Shown in pieces: positions 1-5,855 of a stretch of 9,738 nt of DNA. Both the position numbers and the translations under genes were made by a program. The stretch is from positions 1 through 9,738 of the forward strand of contig QHTP01000173.1 of NCBI GenBank assembly GCA_003220855.1. Reading direction: 5' to 3'. The notes beneath the pieces were generated by a model that searched no databases, had not been told where the DNA came from, and saw nothing but the letters and a program-made list of their open reading frames with translations. Each line of letters opens with the position of its first letter. Within the stretch, counting starts at the first letter, position 1. This DNA comes from Gemmatimonadota bacterium (GTDB taxonomy: Bacteria; Gemmatimonadota; Gemmatimonadetes; Gemmatimonadales; GWC2-71-9).

Positions 1-278
1 ATCGCGTGCAGGAGGTCGTGGCGCGCCGCTGGGGCGTCACGCCCGAGGGCCTGCGGTCCAAGGCGCGGACCAAGACGCTCACCATTCCGCGCCAGGTGGC
101 GATGTACCTCGCGCGCAACATGCTGAGCATGCAGCTAGTGGAGATCGGGCAGGCGTTCGGCGGGCGGGACCACTCGACGGTGATTCACTCGGTGGACAAG
201 GTGGAGCGGCAGATGGTGCGGGACCGGACGTTCAAGGAACGCGTGGAAATGGCGCGTCAAGAGTTGTCCGCACTCTAG
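1..278 (+). CDS. dnaA: Chromosomal replication initiator DnaA, C-terminal end (5' truncated)
   Basis: Only the last 92 or so codons are present. The frame runs from position 3 and ends at TAG 276-278. What remains is domain IV, the double-stranded DNA-binding domain that recognises DnaA boxes at oriC. The DnaA family signature is visible: IPRQVAMYLAR, then VEIGQAFGGRDHSTVIHSV, including the DHSTV segment of the recognition helix that contacts the box (DHTTV in E. coli). The AAA+ ATPase and the earlier domains lie upstream of the window. The GTG at position 6 is not a real start, because the homologous domain continues upstream of it. The gene lies directly before the probable origin and dnaN, the common dnaA-oriC-dnaN arrangement. 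Confidence 0.97.
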   Translation, partial: RVQEVVARRWGVTPEGLRSKARTKTLTIPRQVAMYLARNMLSMQLVEIGQAFGGRDHSTVIHSVDKVERQMVRDRTFKERVEMARQELSAL

Positions 279-284
279 CCAACA

Positions 285-317
285 TGTGGGAAGGGATATG
301 TGGGCCGGTGTGGACGC
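285..317 (-). promoter_or_regulatory. Cluster of degenerate DnaA-box-like sites
   Basis: Three TGTGG cores start at 285, 299 and 309 on the plus strand. They read TGTGGGAAG, TGTGGGCCG and TGTGGACGC. Against the reverse-complement DnaA box TGTGGATAA they match at 6, 5 and 6 of 9 positions. All three point the same way, and the spacing is 14 and 10 nt. The invariant TGTGG half is kept while the AT half is GC-shifted, as might be expected of weak boxes in a high-GC genome. Chance occurrence in GC-rich DNA remains possible. Confidence 0.4.
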
Positions 318-443
318 GCCGCGGCACGGTGGGAAAATGGGCCGGATTGCCAACACTCCCAACACCACGCCCACAGCGCGGTGGCCGGACAGTGCGGTGC
401 ACCACGTGGACGTTAGCTCGAATCACCAACATTTCCCCGTCCT

Positions 444-470
444 CTACTACTACTACTAGTAGTTCTATTA
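444..470 (+). repeat. CTA triplet array resembling a DnaA-trio element
   Basis: Five perfect tandem CTA triplets (444-458) continue in the same register as GTA, GTT, CTA and TTA (459-470). The bottom strand read 3' to 5' is GAT five times, then CAT, CAA, GAT, AAT, so nine consecutive triplets have a central A. Seven of the nine fit the DnaA-trio consensus 3'-[G/A]A[T/A]-5' described at Bacillus subtilis oriC. There, a DnaA filament grows along the triplets from flanking boxes and opens the strands. The preceding C-rich patch (435-442) matches the GC-rich spacer of that arrangement. Further TAG triplets lie at 479-484. Confidence 0.6.
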
Positions 471-513
471 GGTATTGGTAGTAGATTCTTACGTTCACAA
501 TCTCCACACGGGC

Positions 514-520
514 GAGGTGG
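514..520 (+). promoter_or_regulatory. Ribosome binding site of dnaN
   Basis: GAGGTGG lies 8 nt before the ATG at 529. It is the only good Shine-Dalgarno match near the gene. It decides in favour of ATG 529 over the in-frame TTG at 475, which would place the origin triplets at the edge of the coding region. Confidence 0.75.
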
Positions 521-528
521 CGCAGCGG

Positions 529-1635
529 ATGAAGTTCACGATCACTCGAGAACAGCTGCAGGAAGGGCTGAGCGCAGTCGCGGCGGCGATCCCCGCGAAG
601 ACCACCCTGCCCGTCCTGGCGAATGTCCTGGTGGAAGTCACCAAGCAAGGCCTGCGTCTTTCGGGCACCGATCTCGACATCGCCGTCACCACCACGGTGC
701 CCGCGGACGTGGACGCGGAGGGTGCCGTGACGCTTCCCGCCAAGAAGTTGGTGGACATCGCGCGCGAGCTGCCCTCGGGCCCCGTTCGTATCACCGCGGC
801 CGGCGAGTCCCGCGTGGGGATCGAGTGCGGTCGGTCGAAGTTCAAGCTGCTGGGGCTGCCGCGCGAGGAGTTCCCATCGTTCCCCGCCGTGAAGTTCGAC
901 GGGGCGTGGAAAGCGGCGGCGGGCGTAGTGCACAAGCTGGTGGGTCATGTCGCGTTCGCCGCGTCCACGGAGGAGAGCCGACCGATCTTGAACGGCGTGC
1001 TCTGGGAGCTCCGCCCCGACCACATGCGCATGGTGGCGACCAACGGACACCGCCTCGCCAAGATGGACGTGCCGGCACAAGGCGGATCGACGGCGGACTT
1101 GATCGTTCCGCCCAAGGCGTTGGAGCAGGTCCGCCGCCTGTTCGCGGCCGACGAGGCGCTCGAGATCGCCCGCAGCGACAACCACATCGGGTTCCGCGCC
1201 GGCGGCACGCTGGTGTTCTCGCGTCTGATCGAGGGGCCGTATCCGAACTACGAGCAGGTGATCCCGCGCGAGAACGACAAGGTCGCCACGGTGGACAAGG
1301 CCGCCATGGCGGCCGCGCTGCGCCGCATGAGCGTCGTCGCGAGCGACCAGACGCACCGCATCCGGCTCGCGTTCTCGGGTGGGGCCGTCAAGTTCTCGGT
1401 GCAGACGCCCGACCTGGGCGAGGCGCAGGATGAGCTCGCCGTCACGTATGAGGGCGAGCCGCTCGAGATCGGATTCAACGCCACCTACCTGCTCGAGATC
1501 CTCAAGTACATGCCGACCGACGAAGTGCGGATCACCTTCAAGGCCCCGGAACGTGCGGCGACGGTGGAGCCGGTGGGCTGGGACGATCCGGCGAGCTATA
1601 TGGCGCTGGTGATGCCGCTCCGGCTGGTCGATTAG
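529..1635 (+). CDS. dnaN: DNA polymerase III sliding clamp (beta subunit) DnaN
   Basis: Encodes the ring-shaped processivity clamp that tethers DNA polymerase III to DNA and serves as docking hub for repair and replication-control proteins. The 368-aa product has the family's usual length. It opens with MKFTITREQLQEGLSAV and contains the typical LPVLANVLVE, SGTDLDIAV, RPILNGVLWEL and MVATNGHRLA segments. It ends with MALVMPLRLVD, the C-terminal strand near the peptide-binding pocket. This gives three repeated clamp domains. The start at ATG 529 is chosen for its homologous N-terminus and the GAGGTGG site; the in-frame TTG at 475 adds 18 residues not typical of the family. The gene lies downstream of dnaA and the origin. 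The stop TAG runs straight into the AGACG repeats. No recF or gyrB follows. Confidence 0.97.
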   Translation: MKFTITREQLQEGLSAVAAAIPAKTTLPVLANVLVEVTKQGLRLSGTDLDIAVTTTVPADVDAEGAVTLPAKKLVDIARELPSGPVRITAAGESRVGIECGRSKFKLLGLPREEFPSFPAVKFDGAWKAAAGVVHKLVGHVAFAASTEESRPILNGVLWELRPDHMRMVATNGHRLAKMDVPAQGGSTADLIVPPKALEQVRRLFAADEALEIARSDNHIGFRAGGTLVFSRLIEGPYPNYEQVIPRENDKVATVDKAAMAAALRRMSVVASDQTHRIRLAFSGGAVKFSVQTPDLGEAQDELAVTYEGEPLEIGFNATYLLEILKYMPTDEVRITFKAPERAATVEPVGWDDPASYMALVMPLRLVD

Positions 1636-1682
1636 ACGGGTAGACGAATAGACGCCCAGGCAGACGCCGAGACGGCGAGACG
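1634..1682. repeat. Six AGACG short direct repeats after dnaN
   Basis: AGACG occurs at 1634, 1642, 1650, 1662, 1670 and 1678, with start-to-start spacings of 8, 8, 12, 8 and 8 nt. The array begins inside the dnaN stop codon and runs into the 5' arm and loop of the following hairpin. It is too short and irregular for a CRISPR. It could be a slippage-derived microsatellite, part of the terminator, or a protein-binding array. Confidence 0.6.
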
Positions 1683-1702
1683 CCCAGCGGGTGCGCCGTC
1701 TC
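1669..1702. terminator. Hairpin between convergent dnaN and mtgA, probable bidirectional terminator
   Basis: A perfect 9-bp stem pairs GAGACGGCG (1669-1677) with CGCCGTCTC (1694-1702). The 16-nt loop contains a small inner CCC/GGG pairing. It sits between the dnaN stop (1635) and the mtgA stop (1704) of two convergent genes, where a shared terminator is expected. No clear T-run follows on either strand, so it is not a textbook intrinsic terminator, but such GC-rich hairpins are common in high-GC genomes. A smaller CAGAC/GTCTG stem (1707-1721) lies just inside the end of mtgA. Confidence 0.6.
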
Positions 1703-1703
1703 C

Positions 1704-2573
1704 CTACAGACTGTCCGTCTGACTCCTCGTCGTGTCCGCCAAGGTGTCTACCGGCATCGGGAGCTGAACGTTCAACGAATCGACCGGCGGCACGATCACC
1801 GGCGGGAGAGCGACCGCGGTATCGCCCTCCTCTTCCGGTGGGATGTACACCTCGACCCCGTGGTACCTCGCCAGGATGAGGTTGCGCCGCTCGAGCGTGC
1901 GCTCCGGGCGAAAGGTCGGGTTGGACGTGCGAGGATGCGGCAGCGTCGCCACCAGCTCGGCCGCCTGCTCCTCGGTGAGCCCCGACGGCGGCACCCCGAA
2001 GTAGGCGCGGCTCGCCGCGTCCACTCCCCAGATCCCCGGACCCCACTCCGCCACGTTCAAGTACAGCTCAAGGATCCGATCCTTCGACAGCGCCACTTCG
2101 AGCCGCAGTGCAGTCACGGCCTCCTTCACCTTCCGGAAGGGATTGCGCGACGACGAGAGATACAGGTTCTTCGCGAGCTGCTGGGTGATCGTGCTCGCGC
2201 CCCGCACCCGGTCGCGCTGCCGCCACGCCGCGACGAGCGCGCGCGGGAAGGCGCGACGGCCCTCCCGATCCGCCCCAAGCGCGTCGGCGATCTCGCTCAG
2301 GTCGATGCCGTGATGGGTGCGGAAGCGCGAGTCTTCGCCGATGATGACCATGCGCTGGAGCACCGGCGTGATGTCCTTGAGGGCGGTCGGGCGGACGGTC
2401 GGACAGGCCGACGGTGACCGGCAGTCCGTCGTTGCGTGCATCATCGCCGTCGCCCGGGGCCAGTGATCGCGCCACCACAGTGGCGGCGGCCACACGCCGA
2501 GCAGCCACGCCAGGGCGACGCCGGCGGTCCCTAGCGCCCAGCGACGTGCGTTCCTAGGTTTCGCGTCCCCCAT
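1704..2573 (-). CDS. mtgA: Monofunctional biosynthetic peptidoglycan transglycosylase (GT51)
   Basis: Polymerises lipid II into glycan strands on the outer face of the inner membrane. Of 289 residues, 11-34 form one hydrophobic N-terminal anchor. The GT51 motifs follow in order: GEDSRFRTHHGID (79-91, catalytic Glu80), RGASTITQQLAKNLYL (124-139), RKVKEAVTALRLEVALSKDRI (147-167) with ELYLNVAEWGPGIWG (169-183), and AASRAYFG (186-193). No transpeptidase domain follows, which separates it from class A PBPs. It is longer than typical MtgA (about 240 aa), with a Pro/Val-rich tail (about 254-289) and a short spacer after the anchor (49-64). ATG 2573 is chosen because it begins just before the anchor; a longer frame reaches 2810 but lies across the kinase coding sequence. 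No strong Shine-Dalgarno is seen. It diverges from the kinase with an overlapping start. Confidence 0.92.
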   Translation of the reverse strand: MGDAKPRNARRWALGTAGVALAWLLGVWPPPLWWRDHWPRATAMMHATTDCRSPSACPTVRPTALKDITPVLQRMVIIGEDSRFRTHHGIDLSEIADALGADREGRRAFPRALVAAWRQRDRVRGASTITQQLAKNLYLSSSRNPFRKVKEAVTALRLEVALSKDRILELYLNVAEWGPGIWGVDAASRAYFGVPPSGLTEEQAAELVATLPHPRTSNPTFRPERTLERRNLILARYHGVEVYIPPEEEGDTAVALPPVIVPPVDSLNVQLPMPVDTLADTTRSQTDSL

Positions 2574-2574
2574 G
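2571..2574. other. Shared CATG: overlapping divergent start codons
   Basis: The palindrome CATG holds the minus-strand ATG of the transglycosylase (2573-2571) and the plus-strand ATG of the kinase (2572-2574). There is therefore no intergenic space, and each gene's promoter and leader must lie inside the other's 5' coding region, unless one true start is further in. Neither side shows a strong Shine-Dalgarno sequence. Confidence 0.65.
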
Positions 2575-3906
2575 TCGCTCGATCTCGCCACGCTGCGTCG
2601 CCGCCTCCAAAAAGCGCTCGGCAAGGAATTTACCGTCGGGGATCTGCTGGGCGAAGGCGGCTTCGCCGCCGTGTTCCGCGTGCGAGACAACTCGCAGCAT
2701 CGAGACGTCGCGGTGAAGGTGCTCGACCTGGGTCTGACACCGTCGCCCGGGCTGGCGGAGCGCTTCGTGCGCGAGGCGCGCACCAGCGGGCAGCTCGAGC
2801 ACCCGCACATCGTGCCGATCTACAAGGTCGGCGGCTACAAGAACGAAGTCCTCTACATCGTCATGCGCTGCGTCGACGGCCGGTCGGTGCGGCAGCTGCT
2901 CGAGCGGGAGCAGCGGCTCTCCGTGGTCGACGCGGCCCGCATCGCGCGCCAGGTCGCAGACGCGCTGGGCTACGCGCACGGCCGGGGCATCGTGCACCGC
3001 GATGTGAAGCCCGACAACGTCCTGCTCGACGGCTCCGGCCACGTGCTCGTCACCGACTTCGGAATCGCCAAGGCCGCACAGGAGGCCTCGGCCAGCCAAC
3101 TCACGACCGAGGGCATGGTCGTCGGGACGCCGCACTACATGAGCCCCGAGCAGGCGACGGGCGAGCGGGTGGACGGGCGCTCGGACATCTACGCCCTCGG
3201 CGTCGTGTTGTACCAGATGCTCGCCGGCACGCCGCCGTTCGAGGGTGAATCGGCCCAATCGGTGCTCATGAAGCAGGCCACGGTCGAGCCGGTGCCGATC
3301 CGGCAGCTGCGTGGCGACGTGCCGGCGGCCCTCGCGGCCGTGATCGAACGGATGCTCGCGAAGGATCCCGCCGAGCGGTACCAGACCGCCGAGGAGCTGA
3401 GCCGGGCGCTGGTCGATGCGCTGCCGGGCGCCGCGCGCGACGGCCTCCACACGGGGCGGAGCATCGCGGCCGGCCTGGTCCGCGTGCTCGTGGGTCTGGG
3501 CGCGCTGGCCGGGCTCGGGCTCGTGGCGTTCGCCCTCTTCTCGGGAGGGCCTCGCCTCTCCGTGAGCGCCCCGGTGCCGGACAGCGTGACACAGGTACTG
3601 CGGCGCCAGCGCGGCCTGCCGCCGGGCGACGTGGCCCTGTACGTGTTCGCGCCGCGCGGCGCCGAGGATACGACGCTGCTGCTGGTGGCGCGCCGGGTCG
3701 TGAGCGTCGTCACGCCGCACGGCGCGCGTGTGTACGCCCGGGACAGCGTCCGCGTGCGCTACCGGCTGAACCTGCGCGGCGGGCTCGCGCTGCGAATGAT
3801 CCTCAGCGTGCGGCGGGCGCGGGAGGACACGGCGTTCAGCCGCCTGTCCATCCGGGACGTGTACGAGATGACGCCCCGCCTGCGGCAGCTCCGGCTCAGT
3901 CCCTGA
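2572..3906 (+). CDS. Transmembrane Hanks-type Ser/Thr protein kinase
   Basis: Phosphorylates Ser/Thr residues on cytoplasmic partners; substrates cannot be read from sequence. Of 444 residues, about 20-285 form a complete kinase domain. It has the glycine loop GEGGFAAV (27-34), VAVK with Lys49, helix-C Glu68, catalytic loop HRDVKPDN (142-149), DFG (162-164) and GTPHYMSPEQ (185-194). All catalytic residues are present. One membrane helix (about 300-324) leads to a C-terminal part of about 120 residues outside the cytoplasm. This part is rich in short beta-strands and Arg, has no PASTA repeats, and might be a PH-like fold (weak inference). The start ATG 2572 lies 18 residues before strand 1, usual for such kinases, but the upstream Shine-Dalgarno is poor. 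It is divergent from mtgA, suggesting but not proving a cell-wall link. Its 3' end overlaps the convergent barrel gene by 11 bp. Confidence 0.93.
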   Translation: MSLDLATLRRRLQKALGKEFTVGDLLGEGGFAAVFRVRDNSQHRDVAVKVLDLGLTPSPGLAERFVREARTSGQLEHPHIVPIYKVGGYKNEVLYIVMRCVDGRSVRQLLEREQRLSVVDAARIARQVADALGYAHGRGIVHRDVKPDNVLLDGSGHVLVTDFGIAKAAQEASASQLTTEGMVVGTPHYMSPEQATGERVDGRSDIYALGVVLYQMLAGTPPFEGESAQSVLMKQATVEPVPIRQLRGDVPAALAAVIERMLAKDPAERYQTAEELSRALVDALPGAARDGLHTGRSIAAGLVRVLVGLGALAGLGLVAFALFSGGPRLSVSAPVPDSVTQVLRRQRGLPPGDVALYVFAPRGAEDTTLLLVARRVVSVVTPHGARVYARDSVRVRYRLNLRGGLALRMILSVRRAREDTAFSRLSIRDVYEMTPRLRQLRLSP

Positions 3907-4762
3907 CGCCCCGAGAGCGGGCGAACCGGCGCGTGGTGACACCGTACAGATCGAGGGCGTCGATGCGGGCGGCATCGCCGGGCGCCGTGGCCACGAGGCC
4001 CGCGAGGTCCTGCGAGCCGAGCGACACCCCGAACGCCAGTCCGGCGCGTGCCAGCGTGCGGTCGGTGTCGAGGCGAGCGAGCAGTCCGACGGGGACGCGC
4101 GACGGCGCTCCCAGCGTGGCCCGCACGCCGAACGCGTAGCCGAGCACGCCCCCCGACGTGAAGCGGCCGTCGGCCGAGAGCGCCGCGCGGGCATCGAACA
4201 GGCGCAGCGTCGCACTCGGCACGTACGTGACGGGGAGCGTCGTGCCCCGCACGCTCGGGTGCCCGACGTTCTCGATCACCCCAGCCACGGAGAGCGAGGC
4301 CATCCGGTCGTACAACACCCCAAGATCCCAGCCGCTCGCCGAGGCACCGTCGCCGCGGTACAACGCGGCCGCGACGCCCGCCACGAGCCCCGCGCGTCCG
4401 GCGGCATAGCCGATGCGATAGGTGTGGCCCCGCGCTCCCGCGTCGAACACGTCGCGCTGATAGCCGAACGACAAGCCCCGCGAGCTCAGGCCGAGCGTGA
4501 GCTGTCGCAGCCGGCCGGCCGTGCCGGGCTCGCCCACCGACAGGTCGAGATGGAGCGATGCCTCCTCGAAGCGGCCGAACCCCGCGGGGTTCACCCACAG
4601 CGCGCGTGCGTCGGTCACGTCGCTCGGGTGCAGGTAGAGCGTCGCCCGATTCGGTACCACCTGGGCCCCGACGACGGCGGGGACCACGAGCGCCAAGAGC
4701 GACGGTCCGACCGCCCGCCGGCGATGGCTCGGGAGTCCTTTAGGGTCCGCCGGTCCGCCCAC
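3896..4762 (-). CDS. Exported protein, probable outer-membrane beta-barrel, function unknown
   Basis: A 288-aa protein with a signal peptide: a basic n-region SHRRRAVG, a hydrophobic core, and probable cleavage after VVGA (residue 33), leaving Gln34. The mature part has alternating hydrophobic and polar strands, many Gly and Tyr residues, and an early WVNPAGFGRFEEASLHL (56-72). A 'NPAG' box near the N-terminus is seen in FadL/PorV-like barrel families, so an outer-membrane barrel is the best guess; no specific family is claimed. GTG 4762 is chosen because it gives the complete signal peptide and overlaps the preceding lipoprotein stop by one base (TAGTG), implying translational coupling. It is the last gene of the minus-strand block. 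Its TGA (3898-3896) lies inside the end of the convergent kinase gene. Confidence 0.7.
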   Translation of the reverse strand: MGGPADPKGLPSHRRRAVGPSLLALVVPAVVGAQVVPNRATLYLHPSDVTDARALWVNPAGFGRFEEASLHLDLSVGEPGTAGRLRQLTLGLSSRGLSFGYQRDVFDAGARGHTYRIGYAAGRAGLVAGVAAALYRGDGASASGWDLGVLYDRMASLSVAGVIENVGHPSVRGTTLPVTYVPSATLRLFDARAALSADGRFTSGGVLGYAFGVRATLGAPSRVPVGLLARLDTDRTLARAGLAFGVSLGSQDLAGLVATAPGDAARIDALDLYGVTTRRFARSRGVRD

Positions 4763-5640
4763 TACGGCAGCACCGAAACCGCGGTGCGGGCGACCTGGAC
4801 CACGGGCACCGAGACTCCCTGCACCGGCAGGCGGATGGTGAGGGCCGTCGAATCACGCACCTCGCCGGCCATGTAGCGGCCGTCCGCGGCGAGGAAGGCG
4901 GTTCCGGTCGCAGTCCCCTCGCCCGACAGCTCGTAGGGTTGGCCCGCGTTCTTTCCGCTGCCCGTGACGTGGTAGGACTGGCTGGTCTCCACGCGCAAAC
5001 CTGACACGCCCGCGCGTTCCCACGCGGTCGCGGTCGCGTGAATGGTCGCGCGCCGGGAGCTCGTGGCGTCGCCGCCCTTCTGCGTGGTCTCGACGGTGTC
5101 CGTCCACGTCGCGCCCGGCTTGACCCCGTCCGCCGGCAGCCGGGGCAGGAAATCCCGGAAGTTGCCGAGCAGCTGAGCCACGGATTGGGCGAGCGCGCTG
5201 TCGGACGGCGCAGCGTTGACGAACTCGCCGCGCCGCGCCACGCGACCCGCGAACACCAGCTTGCGCACCTTGACGATGTTGTCCGCGATGGGCGCGGGCG
5301 TGCCGGAGTCGGCCACGATCGAATCGATGCTGAAGGTCGTCGGGTAACCCACGCTGTCCGCTGGGCCGGTGATCGCCATGGTGACGAAGATTCGGGCGCC
5401 GAGGCTCTGTGCCTGCACCTGGTCGCCCAGGGTCTGCTGAATGTTGAGCTGCCGGTGCACGAGATAGCGGAGCGCGCCCGGTCCGTAGTGCACGCTCGCG
5501 GACGCTGGGGCAGCCGGGGGCGGTGGGGGCGTCGTGGGCGTCGACGGGGGCGCCGGCGTCGCGGTCGCCGCCGGTCCGGCCCTGCCCGACGCGCACCCGC
5601 TGGCGAGCGCGGTGACTACGAGCAACAGCCGAGGCGTCAT
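4762..5640 (-). CDS. Lipoprotein with proline-rich linker, function unknown
   Basis: A 292-aa predicted lipoprotein. The signal peptide LLLVVTALASGC ends in a lipobox with acylated Cys16. A flexible Ala/Pro/Thr linker follows (about 22-47, including PPPPP), then a globular domain of about 240 residues. That domain has repeated amphipathic strands and a central DGVKPGATWTDTVE segment (about 171-184), recalling secreted proteins that carry a '...G.TW..T' strand. No enzyme motif is visible and no family is recognised. The lack of Asp at position +2 after Cys (Ala instead) gives no inner-membrane retention signal by the E. coli rule, which would suggest the outer membrane. ATG 5640 overlaps the upstream TGA as ATGA, and its stop overlaps the GTG of the barrel gene. 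The two may act together at the outer membrane (inference). Confidence 0.8.
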   Translation of the reverse strand: MTPRLLLVVTALASGCASGRAGPAATATPAPPSTPTTPPPPPAAPASASVHYGPGALRYLVHRQLNIQQTLGDQVQAQSLGARIFVTMAITGPADSVGYPTTFSIDSIVADSGTPAPIADNIVKVRKLVFAGRVARRGEFVNAAPSDSALAQSVAQLLGNFRDFLPRLPADGVKPGATWTDTVETTQKGGDATSSRRATIHATATAWERAGVSGLRVETSQSYHVTGSGKNAGQPYELSGEGTATGTAFLAADGRYMAGEVRDSTALTIRLPVQGVSVPVVQVARTAVSVLP

Positions 5641-5846
5641 GGCGAGGCGCGCTCGCCTTTGGTGCGGCCGAACACGGCGACCATCTCGCTGCCCTCACTC
5701 GCCACGCGCAAGAGCTTCCATCCGCGTTTGCGCATGTCGGCGCGCCAGCCGATGAGCTTCTCCCACTCCTGGGCGGTGGTACGGAACACCCGCAGGTCCG
5801 CCACCTGCTCCCACTGCGCCGGGTACGGCTTCGAAGGCGAGGTCAT
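5637..5846 (-). CDS. Small conserved-looking protein of 69 aa, function unknown
   Basis: The product is 69 residues, soluble, with no signal peptide or membrane segment. The core pattern is EWEKLIGWRADMRKRGWKLLRV (about 27-48), followed by a strand MVAVFGRTK (55-63). A helix, then 'GWKLLRV', then a final strand recalls the small DUF4177-type fold, where a 'GWELV' strand is typical; this is resemblance only. ATG 5846 is chosen because the frame further upstream lies inside rnpB. It begins only 9 nt after the rnpB terminal helix and has no Shine-Dalgarno sequence. An internal GTG after GGGAG (residue 15) is a possible alternative start. Its TGA overlaps the lipoprotein ATG (ATGA), which supports it as a translated gene. 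Confidence 0.65.
   Translation of the reverse strand: MTSPSKPYPAQWEQVADLRVFRTTAQEWEKLIGWRADMRKRGWKLLRVASEGSEMVAVFGRTKGERASP
5641..5657 (-). promoter_or_regulatory. Hairpin abutting the lipoprotein start codon
   Basis: On the minus strand GGCGAG pairs with CTCGCC across a CGCGC loop, a perfect 6-bp GC-rich stem. It ends exactly one base before the ATG at 5640. The Shine-Dalgarno-like AAAGGCG overlaps the 5' arm. The hairpin lies within the last codons of the upstream 69-aa gene, so ribosomes finishing that gene would melt it. This would make lipoprotein translation depend on upstream translation. Confidence 0.45.
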
Positions 5847-5855
5847 AGGGAGGAG

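Larger units (their letters stand above)
279..528. other. oriC: Probable oriC: dnaA-dnaN intergenic region
   Basis: These 250 bp between dnaA and the real dnaN start contain no convincing gene. The dnaA-proximal half holds several TGTGG half-boxes (285-317). The dnaN-proximal half (about 415-500) is clearly AT-richer than the rest of the window and holds triplet repeats and a perfect 10-bp palindrome CTACTAGTAG (453-462). A C-rich patch at 435-442 precedes the triplets. A box-like ATCTCCACA (500-508) differs from TTATCCACA at two positions. The dnaA-dnaN interval is a common oriC site in bacteria. No perfect DnaA box was found by eye, so the main box cluster could lie elsewhere, for example upstream of dnaA. 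The interval must also carry the dnaN leader. Confidence 0.7.

Noticed and set aside
284..481. 65-codon plus-strand frame across the origin
   Set aside because: Low-complexity product (TTTTSSS from the CTA repeats), no ribosome site, and it covers the origin element.
475..528. Extended dnaN start at TTG 475
   Set aside because: The added 18 residues do not resemble clamp N-termini, while ATG 529 has a good ribosome site and a canonical MKFTI start.
1634..1682. AGACG repeats as a CRISPR array
   Set aside because: The unit is only 5 nt with 3-7 nt spacers and there are no cas genes.
232..2046. 604-codon minus-strand frame opposite dnaN
   Set aside because: Stop-free only because of high GC; it covers dnaN, and its Arg/Gly/His-rich product has no domain pattern.
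2574..2810. Longer transglycosylase with start at 2810
   Set aside because: The extra 79 residues overlap the kinase glycine-loop coding region, and the membrane anchor already begins properly from 2573.
2554..4215. 553-codon minus-strand frame
   Set aside because: Shadow of the kinase and barrel genes, with composition typical of an antisense high-GC frame.
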